Of a stretch of DNA of 64,000 bases, positions 17,179-26,151 are shown in pieces. The notes under the pieces were generated by a model that saw nothing but the letters and a program-made list of their open reading frames with translations, was not told the DNA's origin and did not search any database. The translations under genes and the position numbers were made by a program. The stretch's first letter is position 1; each line of letters starts with the position of its first letter. Source of the DNA: Carnobacterium divergens DSM 20623 (GTDB lineage: Bacteria > Bacillota > Bacilli > Lactobacillales > Carnobacteriaceae); the NCBI RefSeq assembly GCF_000744255.1, contig NZ_JQLO01000001.1:868001-932000 (forward strand). Direction: 5' to 3'.

Positions 17179-17235
17179 TAAGTAAAAAGTCTTTACTTAC
17201 TAAAAGAAAGATGTTAACATATTGTTTGTAAGTAA
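17179..17235 (+). promoter_or_regulatory. Promoter with TAAGTAA operator sites before nitroreductase
   Basis: A perfect inverted repeat, TAAGTAAA-5-TTTACTTA (17179-17199), overlaps the -35 TTTACT (17192-17197). The -10 TAACAT lies 17 bases on (17215-17220). A third half-site GTAAGTAA (17228-17235) lies at the expected transcription start. Sites on both sides of a promoter suggest repression by a dimeric regulator, perhaps of the MarR or HxlR type that often controls nitroreductases; no regulator gene is adjacent. Confidence 0.6.
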
Positions 17236-17255
17236 CTAAGAGGAGGAAACAAATT

Positions 17256-17855
17256 ATGTCAAACCAATACACAGAATTATTAAAAAATCGTCGTTCAATT
17301 TATGGATTAGGTAAAAATGTTTCATTATCAAATGACAACATCGTTTCATTAGTAAAAGAAGCAGTAAAAGAAAGTCCATCTTCATTTAACTCACAAACTT
17401 CACGAGTGGTTGTTTTATTTAATGAATCTCATGATAAATTATGGGATATCGTTGAAGCAGCACTTCGCAAAGAAGTACCAGCAGATGCCTTTGAAGCGAC
17501 TTCAAATAAATTAGCTTCATTCCGTGCCGGAAAAGGAACGATTCTTTATTTTGAAGATATGGATATTGTTAAAAATCTACAAGAACAATTTGCATTATAT
17601 GCGGATAACTTCCCAGTATGGTCTGAACAAGCAAGCGGAATTGCACAACATTCAGTTTGGACTGCATTAGCAGTAGAAAACATTGGTGCTAGCTTGCAAC
17701 ATTACAACCCATTAATCGATGACGCTGTTAGAGCTGAATTTGATTTACCAGCTTCATGGAACTTAAGAGCGCAAATGCCATTTGGTTCAATTGAACAAGC
17801 CGCTGGCGAAAAAGAATATATGGATGATGCAGCACGTTTCCGTGTATTTAACTAA
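17256..17855 (+). CDS. Nitroreductase-family FMN oxidoreductase
   Basis: This is an NAD(P)H-dependent flavoprotein of 199 residues of the nitroreductase fold. The FMN-binding start LLKNRRSIYGL, the SPSSFNSQTSRVVVL substrate and flavin loop, the helix with HSVWTALAVENIGASLQHYNP and the C-terminal MPFGSIEQAAGEKE are typical of the subgroup found in Lactobacillales and related to yeast Frm2/Hbn1. GAGGAGG at 17240-17246 fits the ATG. It is monocistronic between terminators and under its own palindromic operator, which fits induction by quinones, nitro compounds or fatty-acid stress; the inducer is not known. Confidence 0.85.
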   Translation: MSNQYTELLKNRRSIYGLGKNVSLSNDNIVSLVKEAVKESPSSFNSQTSRVVVLFNESHDKLWDIVEAALRKEVPADAFEATSNKLASFRAGKGTILYFEDMDIVKNLQEQFALYADNFPVWSEQASGIAQHSVWTALAVENIGASLQHYNPLIDDAVRAEFDLPASWNLRAQMPFGSIEQAAGEKEYMDDAARFRVFN

Positions 17856-17868
17856 TAAATGATTTTTC

Positions 17869-17911
17869 AAACACCTTCATAACAGAATTGTTATGAAGGT
17901 GTTTTTTTGTA
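17869..17911 (+). terminator. Terminator after nitroreductase
   Basis: ACACCTTCATAACA and TGTTATGAAGGTGT form a perfect 14-bp stem around GAAT, followed by TTTTTT. Confidence 0.93.
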
Positions 17912-18037
17912 TTTATTCATGAATTGTTTTTACTGAAGCAATTTTCATGAAGGTATGTTAAAATAATAATGTGAGGAAGCTTAATTCGTTAACGCTAACA
18001 CTCTAATTCTAGCTGGAAAGCAAAGGAGATCAGACTT

Positions 18038-18511
18038 ATGAAAAAAGAAGTAACAGCACTTAAATTTATTTTCCGCAATGGTGAAACTTGGACAATTGAA
18101 AAGCAACACATTGGGGATCTTTGGATCAAACAAATTACAACAAGTTTTGGACGTATTGGAGACAGTGATTTCCAAGAAATTCATCCTTGTGAATCATTAA
18201 GAATTGAAATTGCTCAAGAAGCCGATCACGTTCATACAGATGATATCAACTTAGGTGGTTTGGAATTAGGCATGTTCGAGCGTGCAACACAGTACCCTGA
18301 TATTGAAATGATGGACATCTTATATAAAGATGCTGATCACCCATTATCAAATGTTATCGTCGCAACAGACCGTGTCTATTTCCCATATAAAGCAAAAGAC
18401 GTGGATGGAAATGACAATGAATTCCAAAGTGCATTTATTGCAAATAAAAATTTATATGTTGTGATTGATCCAACTAAAACAGCAAAAGAAATTTATTCTG
18501 ACAAACTTTAA
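18038..18511 (+). CDS. Conserved-looking acidic protein of unknown function
   Basis: I do not recognise this 157-residue protein. It is acidic and soluble, with no signal peptide or membrane segment. It is predicted to be mostly beta (KFIFRNGETWTIEKQHIGDL; VIVATDRVYFPYKAKD) and has a His/Asp-rich stretch ADHVHTDDIN. It has one cysteine. AAAGGAGATC upstream is a strong ribosome binding site and TGTTAAAAT near 17956-17964 a likely extended -10, and a terminator follows. It is therefore a real, well-expressed single gene. Codon use looks like its neighbours (few rare codons), so recent transfer is not suggested. Confidence 0.75.
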   Translation: MKKEVTALKFIFRNGETWTIEKQHIGDLWIKQITTSFGRIGDSDFQEIHPCESLRIEIAQEADHVHTDDINLGGLELGMFERATQYPDIEMMDILYKDADHPLSNVIVATDRVYFPYKAKDVDGNDNEFQSAFIANKNLYVVIDPTKTAKEIYSDKL

Positions 18512-18520
18512 TCCTGTATT

Positions 18521-18556
18521 CGCAACTAAGCTGAAAAGCTTAGTTGTTTTTTTGTT
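18521..18556 (+). terminator. Terminator after the 18038-18511 gene
   Basis: CAACTAAGCT and AGCTTAGTTG form a perfect stem with a GAAA tetraloop, followed by TTTTTTTG. Confidence 0.93.
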
Positions 18557-18646
18557 TTAAAGTGAACGCATTTTTGTAATTTTCTTCGCTTCATAGTATG
18601 ATGAGAGATGACGAAAACATAACGAATCAAGAATTAGGTGAAAAAA

Positions 18647-21448
18647 GTGAAAACGAAGACAACATATGCAGTTGTGGACATTGAAACAACTGGTGGAAAT
18701 GCCTTAAATGGAGATAAAATTATCCAATTTGGCTGCGTTTTAATAGAAGATGGAAAAATTGTTCAACAATTTGCAACAGATATTAATCCCTTGATTCGCA
18801 TCCCAAAACAAATTGAGCATTTAACTGGAATTACAACAAAACAGGTAGCAAATGCGCCGTATTTTGAAGATGTTGCAACAACGATTTACAATTTATTAGA
18901 AGGTTGTATTTTTATTGCTCATAATATTCAATTTGATTATCAATTTTTAAATAATGAATTTAAACAAGCGGGTTATCCTCCGCTAACGCTAAAAGGAATG
19001 GATACAGTTGAACTAGCTCAAATCTTATTGCCTACAGCTCCTAGTTTTAGGTTAACCGATTTAGCGAATCAATTTCATTTTCAACACAGTAATCCTCATC
19101 AAGCAGATAGTGATGCTTATGTGACGGGAGAGTTATTTTTAATGTTGCAGCAAATAGCGATGAATTTGCCCTTGGTTACATTGGAAAAAATGGTGGAATT
19201 AGCTCTTTTTTGTTCAATGAATACAAATGAATTTTTTATTGATTGTCTTGAAAAAGTACGCAGTGAAATTCCTCCTTTACCGGAAGCTTTGATGATTAAG
19301 GATGGGTTAGCACTTCAAAAAAAAGAGATTCAATTGGAACAAGTTGGCAACTGGGAAGAAACAAAAAACTATCCACTGTCATTAGTAGAAAAGGAGCAAT
19401 TATTTGCCGATCATTTGGTTATTCGTGAAAGCCAAGTGACTATGATGGATCGAGTTTACGATACTTTCCAAAAAGATTCGAATGCACATCTAGCAATTGA
19501 AGCCGCTACTGGCGTGGGGAAAACGTTAGGTTACCTAATTCCATTAGCGTATTTAGCCGATCATAAAAGACCAGTTGTGATTAGCACTTATACGACATTG
19601 TTGCAAAAACAACTGATTGAAAAAGATATTGTTCAATTAAATAAATTAGTGCCTTTTAACGTAAATGCAGCTATTTTGAAAAGTAAAAATCATTACCTTC
19701 ATTTATCACGTTTTGCTGAGGAAATAAAATCAGAAACCTTAAACAAGAATGACGCTCTTTTAAAAATGCGTTTACTAACTTGGTTAACACAAACAGTAAC
19801 TGGCGATTTAGATGAACTAAATATGACCAACTTTAACGGAATCTTTTGGAAGAAAGTTTGTCACCATGGCTGGTTAAACGATCCTAGAGAGGATCCTTGG
19901 TATAATGAAGATTTTTATTTATTTGCCAAAAAAGTCGTGCAACAGGCGAGCATTATTATCACTAATCATGCTTTTTTATGCCATGATTTTAAACGAGAGG
20001 TACCGGAACTTCCTGAAGTAGATCGATTTATTATTGACGAAGCGCATCATTTATCGGATGTAGCAGTTGCTGCTTCTAGTGAGACGTTTAGCTACTACCA
20101 AGTGCACCACGCTTTGAAGTTGATCGGGCGTATTGATAGTGAAGATAGTTACTTAAATCAATTTGAAAGTTTGTCAAAAAAAGTAAAAAGTATTTATGCG
20201 TATCAATTAAGTAATATAGAAATGAGCGGGTTGTCTTTAAGTGAAGAACTAGCGGAATTTTTAGATGAGTTGTTATTGATTTGTCATCAAATGGCTACAA
20301 AAAAATTGGATAAAAGTGAAGAAATTAATGTAATGCTGAGTGACACAATCCAGTGGTCTCTTGAAAATAAACGAAAAATAAAAAAAATTAGTGCACAATT
20401 TACGGAAATTTGTCAGCTTGGTTTTGAATTGGTTCAGCAGCTAATACGTGAGCCAGAAACATTAAGTTTAACAGAAAGTTATTTTGTTGAAGATTTCAAT
20501 GTGTTGTTAACTAGTATAGAGCAACAGGGGACAATGTTTAAAACTATTTTTAACAATGAAAATCCCTATGCAGTTACTTGGTTTTCTTATAAGGAAAAGA
20601 GTCCTAAAAATAGTTTTAAAATCAAACGCTCTACTATTAATAGTGCGGAATTTTTAAAAGAACATTTGGTTGAACAGGCCAAACAGATTGTCTATACAGG
20701 AGCAACACTGGAAATCAGAGGAACATTCGATTATTTTGAGGAACAAATTGGTGAAAAAGAGTTAGATACATTAATATTAGCATCCCCTTACGATTACAAA
20801 AACCAAGCAAGACTCTATTTACCCACTGAAATGGGAAGCATTAAATCAATGTCGAAGAAGCATTACGTAGAATCGATTGTAGCACAATTAATTCAATTGA
20901 TTGAAAATAGCCAAGAAAATATTATGGTTTTATTTAATGCCTTTGAACCTTTGCATGATGTGTATCGCTTGTTACAACAAAACCATTTATTTAATCAACG
21001 TGAAATTTTAGCTCAAGGAATTTCAGGAAGCCGAGAACGAATTTTAAAACGCTTCTTTCATGCGAATGGCGGCATTTTATTAGGTGCAGATAGTTTTTGG
21101 GAAGGCGTGGACTTGCCAGGGAAATCATTAAGAATCATCATTGTGACCCGATTGCCTTTTGATTCACCAGAACAACCCTTTGTAAAATCAAAATACCATT
21201 ACCTTGAAACATTAGGTGAAAATCCTTTTTCAGTTGAAGCATTGCCCAAAGCTACGTTACGTCTAAGACAAGGATTAGGTCGTTTGATTCGTTCAGAAAC
21301 CGACAGAGGAATAATGTTGGTTTTAGATGACCGCTTATTTAAAACAAACTACGGCAAACAAATGTTGCACTCATTGCCGACAGACTTGCCTAAAAAAGAA
21401 CTCCCTATGACTGAAATCGTAACTGAAATTCAAGATTTCTTAAGCTAA
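18647..21448 (+). CDS. dinG: DinG-type helicase/3'-5' exonuclease
   Basis: This large fusion protein (933 residues) has an N-terminal DEDDh exonuclease domain (VDIETTGG; HNIQFDYQFL; HQADSDAYVTGELF) and a superfamily 2 helicase domain (Walker A EAATGVGKTLGYL; DEAHHLSD; GADSFWEGVDLPG; LRQGLGRLIRS). This is the Gram-positive DinG architecture; the iron-sulfur cysteines of E. coli DinG are not evident in the helicase part. It likely acts in DNA repair; in staphylococci the homologue is mainly a nuclease. GTG 18647 is preferred over GTG 18638 because AGGTGA lies 5-6 bases before it. Confidence 0.9.
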   Translation: MKTKTTYAVVDIETTGGNALNGDKIIQFGCVLIEDGKIVQQFATDINPLIRIPKQIEHLTGITTKQVANAPYFEDVATTIYNLLEGCIFIAHNIQFDYQFLNNEFKQAGYPPLTLKGMDTVELAQILLPTAPSFRLTDLANQFHFQHSNPHQADSDAYVTGELFLMLQQIAMNLPLVTLEKMVELALFCSMNTNEFFIDCLEKVRSEIPPLPEALMIKDGLALQKKEIQLEQVGNWEETKNYPLSLVEKEQLFADHLVIRESQVTMMDRVYDTFQKDSNAHLAIEAATGVGKTLGYLIPLAYLADHKRPVVISTYTTLLQKQLIEKDIVQLNKLVPFNVNAAILKSKNHYLHLSRFAEEIKSETLNKNDALLKMRLLTWLTQTVTGDLDELNMTNFNGIFWKKVCHHGWLNDPREDPWYNEDFYLFAKKVVQQASIIITNHAFLCHDFKREVPELPEVDRFIIDEAHHLSDVAVAASSETFSYYQVHHALKLIGRIDSEDSYLNQFESLSKKVKSIYAYQLSNIEMSGLSLSEELAEFLDELLLICHQMATKKLDKSEEINVMLSDTIQWSLENKRKIKKISAQFTEICQLGFELVQQLIREPETLSLTESYFVEDFNVLLTSIEQQGTMFKTIFNNENPYAVTWFSYKEKSPKNSFKIKRSTINSAEFLKEHLVEQAKQIVYTGATLEIRGTFDYFEEQIGEKELDTLILASPYDYKNQARLYLPTEMGSIKSMSKKHYVESIVAQLIQLIENSQENIMVLFNAFEPLHDVYRLLQQNHLFNQREILAQGISGSRERILKRFFHANGGILLGADSFWEGVDLPGKSLRIIIVTRLPFDSPEQPFVKSKYHYLETLGENPFSVEALPKATLRLRQGLGRLIRSETDRGIMLVLDDRLFKTNYGKQMLHSLPTDLPKKELPMTEIVTEIQDFLS

Positions 21449-21494
21449 ATTAAAGAATTTTTTAGCATTTTCAAACCGCAAAAGTAAAAAAGTT

Positions 21495-21503
21495 TGGTAT
21501 AAT
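21495..21503 (+). promoter_or_regulatory. Extended -10 promoter of ypmB-aspB-asnS
   Basis: TGGTATAAT is a perfect extended -10 with a poor -35. It lies about 46 bases before ypmB. Confidence 0.6.
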
Positions 21504-21548
21504 AAGACGACTGAAGAAAGATCTTCTAATGTAAAGTAGGTGAAAAAA

Positions 21549-22025
21549 ATGAAAAAATGGTTTGTGTTAATTTTAACCATTATAATGGCAACGATTGTAG
21601 TTGGCGCTGCAACGATTTATTATCAAGGGAATCACCCAATGTCAAAAGCGAAATCAGAAGCAATCGAGATTGCTAAAAGTGAAACAGATTTAAAAGAAGT
21701 GGATAACTTCTATTGGTACAATGGCAAGGAAACCTATTTTACAGTAACGGGTAAAACGAATAAAAATAAAGCGATTATTGTGATTATTGCAAAAAAAGGT
21801 GGAAAAACAACGGTAATCGATGCAGATAAAGCAATTTCTGAAGGACAAGCTCGAAGCATGACAAGAGAAGCTAAAAATCCAGAAAAAATATTAGAATCAC
21901 GAATTGGAATGGATAAAAAAGTCCCAATTTGGGAAGTAGCTTATCAAGAAAAAAATGGTCGACTAGGCTATCATGTGATAACCTTAGAAGATGGCGAATA
22001 CATTCGTGATATCGGCAATATTTAA
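21549..22025 (+). CDS. ypmB: Membrane-anchored PepSY-like protein YpmB
   Basis: One N-terminal membrane segment (about residues 4-26) is followed by an extracytoplasmic domain of about 130 residues with two PepSY-like repeats (SKAKSEAIEIAKSE; GQARSMTREAKNPEKI). Such proteins are thought to modulate exported proteases or wall enzymes, but no activity is shown for YpmB. ATG 21549 is used because TAGGTG at 21537-21542 lies 6 bases before it; the upstream GTG overlaps that site. As in B. subtilis it sits between dinG and aspB. Confidence 0.87.
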   Translation: MKKWFVLILTIIMATIVVGAATIYYQGNHPMSKAKSEAIEIAKSETDLKEVDNFYWYNGKETYFTVTGKTNKNKAIIVIIAKKGGKTTVIDADKAISEGQARSMTREAKNPEKILESRIGMDKKVPIWEVAYQEKNGRLGYHVITLEDGEYIRDIGNI

Positions 22026-22041
22026 CTAGGGGGGAATTGAC

Positions 22042-23235
22042 ATGAGCAAATTAGCTAAAAGAATGGAGCATATTTCCGAATCCATTACGTTAGCAACATC
22101 AGCAAAGTCTAAAAAATTGATTGCTCAAGGCATTGACATCATTGGTTTAGGAGTAGGGGAGCCTGATTTTCAAACAGCTGATACGATTAAAGTAGCGGCA
22201 ATTGAAGCCATTCAAAATGGACGGGCAAGTTATTATACACCCACAGCGGGCTTGCCTACATTACGAGATGCAGTTAGAGAGCGAACGTTACTAGATACTG
22301 GATTGGTTTATTCTGATGCAGAAGTTATTGTAACGGATGGAGCAAAAAATGCACTTTATAATCTATTTCAAGCTATCCTCAATCCTAAAGATGAAGTGTT
22401 GGTTCTCGCGCCGTTCTGGGTGAGCTATACGGAACAAGTCAAGTTAGCAGAAGGAACTCCCGTTTTGGTCAATGGACGACCTGAAAAAGACTATAAAATC
22501 ACAGTTTCAGAGTTAGAAGAAAAGAGAACAAACCAGACCAAAGCACTTATTTTAAATTCTCCTTCAAATCCTACAGGGATGATTTACACGAGAGAAGAAC
22601 TGCTAGAAATTGGCAATTGGGCAGTAAAACATAAAATTCTTATTATTTCTGATGAAATTTATGGTAAACTCATTTATAATGGACATGAGTTCATTTCAAT
22701 TGCGACTTTATCTGATGAAATCAAGCGACAAACTATTTTGATTAACGGCGTTTCTAAAACGTATGCAATGACAGGGTGGCGAATTGGTTATGCTCTAGGA
22801 GACAGAGACATTATCAAAGGCATGATTGATGTTGCAAGTCATTCTACCAGTAACCCAACTGCAGCCAGCCAATATGCCGCAATCGAAGCCTTAAATGGCA
22901 ATCAAGAAATTGTCGAAACAATGCGTCTTGCTTTTGAAGAACGTTTAAATATTGCGTATCCTTTATTAGCAGCCATTCCAGGATTTGAAGTGATTAAGCC
23001 CCAAGGAGCTTTTTATCTGTTTCCAAATGTTAAAAAAGCAGCAACAGCGTGTGGTTTTGATTCAGTAGATGCTTTTGTTGACGGTATTTTAGAAGAAGCC
23101 CATGTAGCCGTTGTTCAAGGATCTGGATTTGGCGCAAAAGATAATTTTAGAATCAGCTATGCAGCGGATTTAGAAACACTTAAAACGGGAATTGCAAGAA
23201 TTCATCAATATGTACTAAAAAAAATGAATAACTAA
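22042..23235 (+). CDS. aspB: Pyridoxal-phosphate aspartate aminotransferase
   Basis: This fold-type I aminotransferase of 397 residues interconverts aspartate and oxaloacetate with 2-oxoglutarate. It shows [11 protein letters not shown], the SPSNPTGM loop, [10 protein letters not shown] for cofactor contact, the Schiff-base lysine in [16 protein letters not shown] and an arginine in FRISYA for substrate carboxylate. GGGGGGAA before the ATG gives strong translation. It shares an operon with asnS, 32 bases on, making aspartate available for asparagine-tRNA charging and biosynthesis. Confidence 0.95.
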   Translation: MSKLAKRMEHISESITLATSAKSKKLIAQGIDIIGLGVGEPDFQTADTIKVAAIEAIQNGRASYYTPTAGLPTLRDAVRERTLLDTGLVYSDAEVIVTDGAKNALYNLFQAILNPKDEVLVLAPFWVSYTEQVKLAEGTPVLVNGRPEKDYKITVSELEEKRTNQTKALILNSPSNPTGMIYTREELLEIGNWAVKHKILIISDEIYGKLIYNGHEFISIATLSDEIKRQTILINGVSKTYAMTGWRIGYALGDRDIIKGMIDVASHSTSNPTAASQYAAIEALNGNQEIVETMRLAFEERLNIAYPLLAAIPGFEVIKPQGAFYLFPNVKKAATACGFDSVDAFVDGILEEAHVAVVQGSGFGAKDNFRISYAADLETLKTGIARIHQYVLKKMNN

Positions 23236-23267
23236 ACTATAGTTTAACTAAAAGGAGTATACAAAAC

Positions 23268-24566
23268 GTGAAAAGAATTACAATTAACGAAGCCAAACAC
23301 CATGTTGGAGAAACAGTTGAAATTGGCGCATGGGTTGCCAACAAACGTTCAAGCGGTAAAATTGCGTTTTTACAATTACGTGATGGATCTGCCTATTTTC
23401 AAGGAGTTGTCGTAAAAAGTGAAGTTGGAGATGATATGTTCCAACTAGCAAAAGGACTAAACCAAGAAACATCGATTTTAGTAAGAGGGGTTATCCAAGA
23501 AGACAGCCGTTCAAAATTTGGTTATGAAATGACGGTTACAGATGTGGAAGTTGTTGGAGAAAGTCAAGATTACCCAATTACACCAAAAGAACATGGAACT
23601 GAATTCTTAATGGATCATCGTCATTTATGGTTGCGTTCATCTAAACAACACGCCATTATGCAAATTCGTAACGAAATCATCCTTGCGACTTATGTCTTCT
23701 TTAATGACAATGGATTTATCAAAATTGATCCACCTATTTTAACGGCAAATGCTGCTGAAGACACAACAGAGCTATTCCATACTGAATACTTTGATCAAGA
23801 TGCATTTCTTTCTCAAAGTGGCCAATTGTATATGGAAGCTGCAGCAATGGCCTTTGGGAAAGTCTTCTCATTTGGACCAACTTTTAGAGCAGAAAAATCA
23901 AAAACACGTCGTCATTTAATTGAATTTTGGATGATTGAACCAGAAATGGCCTTTATGGACCAAGATCAAAGTCTTGAAGTTCAAGAACAATATGTAGCTT
24001 TCTTAGTTCAAAGAGTGTTAGATAACTGTGAACACGCATTGCATGTCTTAGATCGTGACGTTGACTTATTGAAAAAATATACTGAACTGCCATTCCCACG
24101 TATCTCTTATGACGATGCTGTCGTTTTATTAAAAGAAAATGGATTTGAAGACATTGAATGGGGAGATGATTTTGGATCGCCTCATGAAACTTTTATCGCT
24201 AGCTCATTTGACAAACCTGTCTTCATTTTAAACTATCCAAAAGCAATTAAACCATTCTACATGAAACCACATCCAGATCGTGATGATGTTGTTTTATGTG
24301 CAGATATGATCGCTCCAGAAGGTTATGGTGAGATTATTGGTGGTAGTGAACGTGAAGTTGATTTTGATAAACTTCAAGAAGCTATCAAAAAATTTGGTTT
24401 AGCAGAAGAAGATTACTCTTGGTATTTAGACTTACGTAAATATGGAACAGTTCCTCACTCTGGTTTTGGCTTAGGCTTAGAAAGAGCAGTAACTTGGATT
24501 TGTGGTACAGAGCATATTCGTGAATCTATTCCATTCCCACGTCTATTAAACCGCATCTACCCTTAA
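23268..24566 (+). CDS. asnS: Asparaginyl-tRNA synthetase
   Basis: AsnS charges tRNA-Asn. The 432-residue class IIb enzyme has an N-terminal OB-fold anticodon domain ([28 protein letters not shown]), motif 2 in [20 protein letters not shown] and motif 3 in [16 protein letters not shown]. Glutamate and aspartate choices near [10 protein letters not shown] fit AsnS rather than AspS. GTG start with AAAGGAG upstream is at 23268. No T-box is visible; the gene depends on the ypmB-aspB promoter. Confidence 0.95.
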   Translation: MKRITINEAKHHVGETVEIGAWVANKRSSGKIAFLQLRDGSAYFQGVVVKSEVGDDMFQLAKGLNQETSILVRGVIQEDSRSKFGYEMTVTDVEVVGESQDYPITPKEHGTEFLMDHRHLWLRSSKQHAIMQIRNEIILATYVFFNDNGFIKIDPPILTANAAEDTTELFHTEYFDQDAFLSQSGQLYMEAAAMAFGKVFSFGPTFRAEKSKTRRHLIEFWMIEPEMAFMDQDQSLEVQEQYVAFLVQRVLDNCEHALHVLDRDVDLLKKYTELPFPRISYDDAVVLLKENGFEDIEWGDDFGSPHETFIASSFDKPVFILNYPKAIKPFYMKPHPDRDDVVLCADMIAPEGYGEIIGGSEREVDFDKLQEAIKKFGLAEEDYSWYLDLRKYGTVPHSGFGLGLERAVTWICGTEHIRESIPFPRLLNRIYP

Positions 24567-24581
24567 TCTAAAAAATAAATC

Positions 24582-24632
24582 TAGCAATTTTCAGGCTTCC
24601 ATAAGAAGTGTTGGAAATTGCTATTTTTATTG
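24582..24632 (+). terminator. Terminator after asnS
   Basis: TAGCAATTTTC and GGAAATTGCTA pair around a 20-base loop and are followed by TTTTTATT. Confidence 0.8.
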
Positions 24633-24703
24633 ATTGATTTAGGATTGTCTTCCTTAAAAAAATAGCGTACTATAATAAGTGACGTAAGGAGATTGATAAC
24701 ATC

Positions 24704-25423
24704 ATGGATAATCATATTTTACAGAGTTGGTTAAAGGCGGGAAATACGTCTATTTCGAATCTCTTATTAAAGCACTATCATAAAATTGGTTTAACGAATA
24801 ATGAACTAATTTTAGTCATTCAATTAAAATCATTAATGGATGAAGGGATTTTATTTCCAGACACACAAGAAATCGCAATGCGCATGAATGAGTCCACAGA
24901 TGGCGTTTTTCATGGGATTCACCAACTGATTCAAAAGAAAGTTCTTGCCATTGAGACAGACAAAACAGCTGATGGAAAAACACAAGATGCGTATAGTTTA
25001 ACGCAACTTTGGGATAAATTAGCATTGCTACTTATAAAGACGGAAACAGAAACTGTCAAAGTTGAAGAAGTTCAAAATGAAAAAGAGTTGTTTCAGCAAT
25101 TTGAATCCGAATTTGGCAGACCTTTATCCCCTATTGAAATTGAAACAATCGGCATGTGGCTTGATGAGGATCATTATCCAATCGATTTAATTGAGCTGGC
25201 TCTTCGAGAAGCCGTCCTCAGCCAAGTGTACAATTTAAAATATGTTGATCGAATTCTTTTAAATTGGGAACGAAAAAATATTCGAACAAAAGATCAAGTA
25301 GTAAAAGAGTCTACAAAACATCGACAAAGTCAAGTTAAACAAAGCCAAAATCCAACCAATGAATCTGCAAAAAATACAACAAAAGTACCGTTGCACAATT
25401 GGTTGAATAACGACTCATTTTAG
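24704..25423 (+). CDS. dnaD: Primosomal protein DnaD
   Basis: DnaD is part of the Gram-positive primosome that, with DnaB and DnaI, loads the replicative helicase. The 239-residue protein has the N-terminal winged-helix oligomerisation domain (NNELILVIQLKSLMDEGI; MNESTDGVFHGIHQLI) and the C-terminal DnaB/DnaD domain (FESEFGRPLSPIEIETIGMW; YNLKYVDRILLNWERKNI, the YxxxIxxxW motif). A disordered Lys/Gln tail follows. It starts with GTAAGGAG upstream and forms an operon with nth, 22 bases on. Confidence 0.93.
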   Translation: MDNHILQSWLKAGNTSISNLLLKHYHKIGLTNNELILVIQLKSLMDEGILFPDTQEIAMRMNESTDGVFHGIHQLIQKKVLAIETDKTADGKTQDAYSLTQLWDKLALLLIKTETETVKVEEVQNEKELFQQFESEFGRPLSPIEIETIGMWLDEDHYPIDLIELALREAVLSQVYNLKYVDRILLNWERKNIRTKDQVVKESTKHRQSQVKQSQNPTNESAKNTTKVPLHNWLNNDSF

Positions 25424-25444
25424 AAATAAAAAGGAGGATACCGT

Positions 25445-26089
25445 TTGTACTCAAAAATAAAAACCATTCGCGCAATTGATGTGATGGGGGAGATGTTTCC
25501 AAATGCAAAATGTGAATTGGTACATGACAATGCATTTCACTTGCTGATTGCAGTAATGCTAAGCGCTCAAGCAACGGATATTTCAGTGAATAAGGTTACA
25601 CCAAACCTTTTTAAAAAATATCATACCCCAGCTGATTTTTTATCTGTTCCTGTAGAAGAACTAATGAATGACATTAAAACGATTGGTCTGTATCGAAATA
25701 AAGCCAAACATATTCAAGGCTGTTGTCGAAAATTAATTGAAGAATTCAATGGTGAAGTACCTCAAACGAGAGAAGAACTGATGAGTTTACCTGGAGTTGG
25801 TCGAAAGACGGCTAATGTGGTTTTAGGAGATGCATTTGGGATTCCGGCAATTGCTGTAGACACTCATGTTGAACGAGTGACAAAGCGTTTAGGTATTTGC
25901 CGAATTAAGGATAGCGTGCTGCAAGTAGAAGAAACGATGATGGAAAAACTGCCTGCAAAAATGTGGGTAGATGCCCACCATCGATTGATTTTTTTTGGGC
26001 GCTACCATTGTACTGCAAGAAGTCCAAAATGTGATATCTGTCCATTATTAACTCAATGTAGAGAAGGAAAACAACGTATGGGACTATAA
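25445..26089 (+). CDS. nth: Endonuclease III
   Basis: Nth is a DNA glycosylase/AP lyase that removes oxidised pyrimidines. The 214-residue protein has the helix-hairpin-helix LPGVGRKTANVVLGDAFG with the catalytic lysine, the Asp in VDTHVERVTKRLG, and the [4Fe-4S] loop C-x6-C-x2-C-x5-C in CTARSPKCDICPLLTQC. TTG start is supported by AAGGAGGAT at 25431-25439. All active residues are present. It follows dnaD, as in B. subtilis. Confidence 0.95.
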   Translation: MYSKIKTIRAIDVMGEMFPNAKCELVHDNAFHLLIAVMLSAQATDISVNKVTPNLFKKYHTPADFLSVPVEELMNDIKTIGLYRNKAKHIQGCCRKLIEEFNGEVPQTREELMSLPGVGRKTANVVLGDAFGIPAIAVDTHVERVTKRLGICRIKDSVLQVEETMMEKLPAKMWVDAHHRLIFFGRYHCTARSPKCDICPLLTQCREGKQRMGL

Positions 26090-26097
26090 ATATCAAA

Positions 26098-26148
26098 TTT
26101 AAAAAGAGCGATTTAAGAATAACTCATTCTTAAATCGCTCTTTTATTT
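26098..26148. terminator. Bidirectional terminator between nth and ponA
   Basis: AAAGAGCGATTTAAGAAT and ATTCTTAAATCGCTCTTT form a perfect 18-bp stem, with U-runs on both sides when read from either strand. It serves the converging nth and ponA transcripts. Confidence 0.92.
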
Positions 26149-26151
26149 GTA

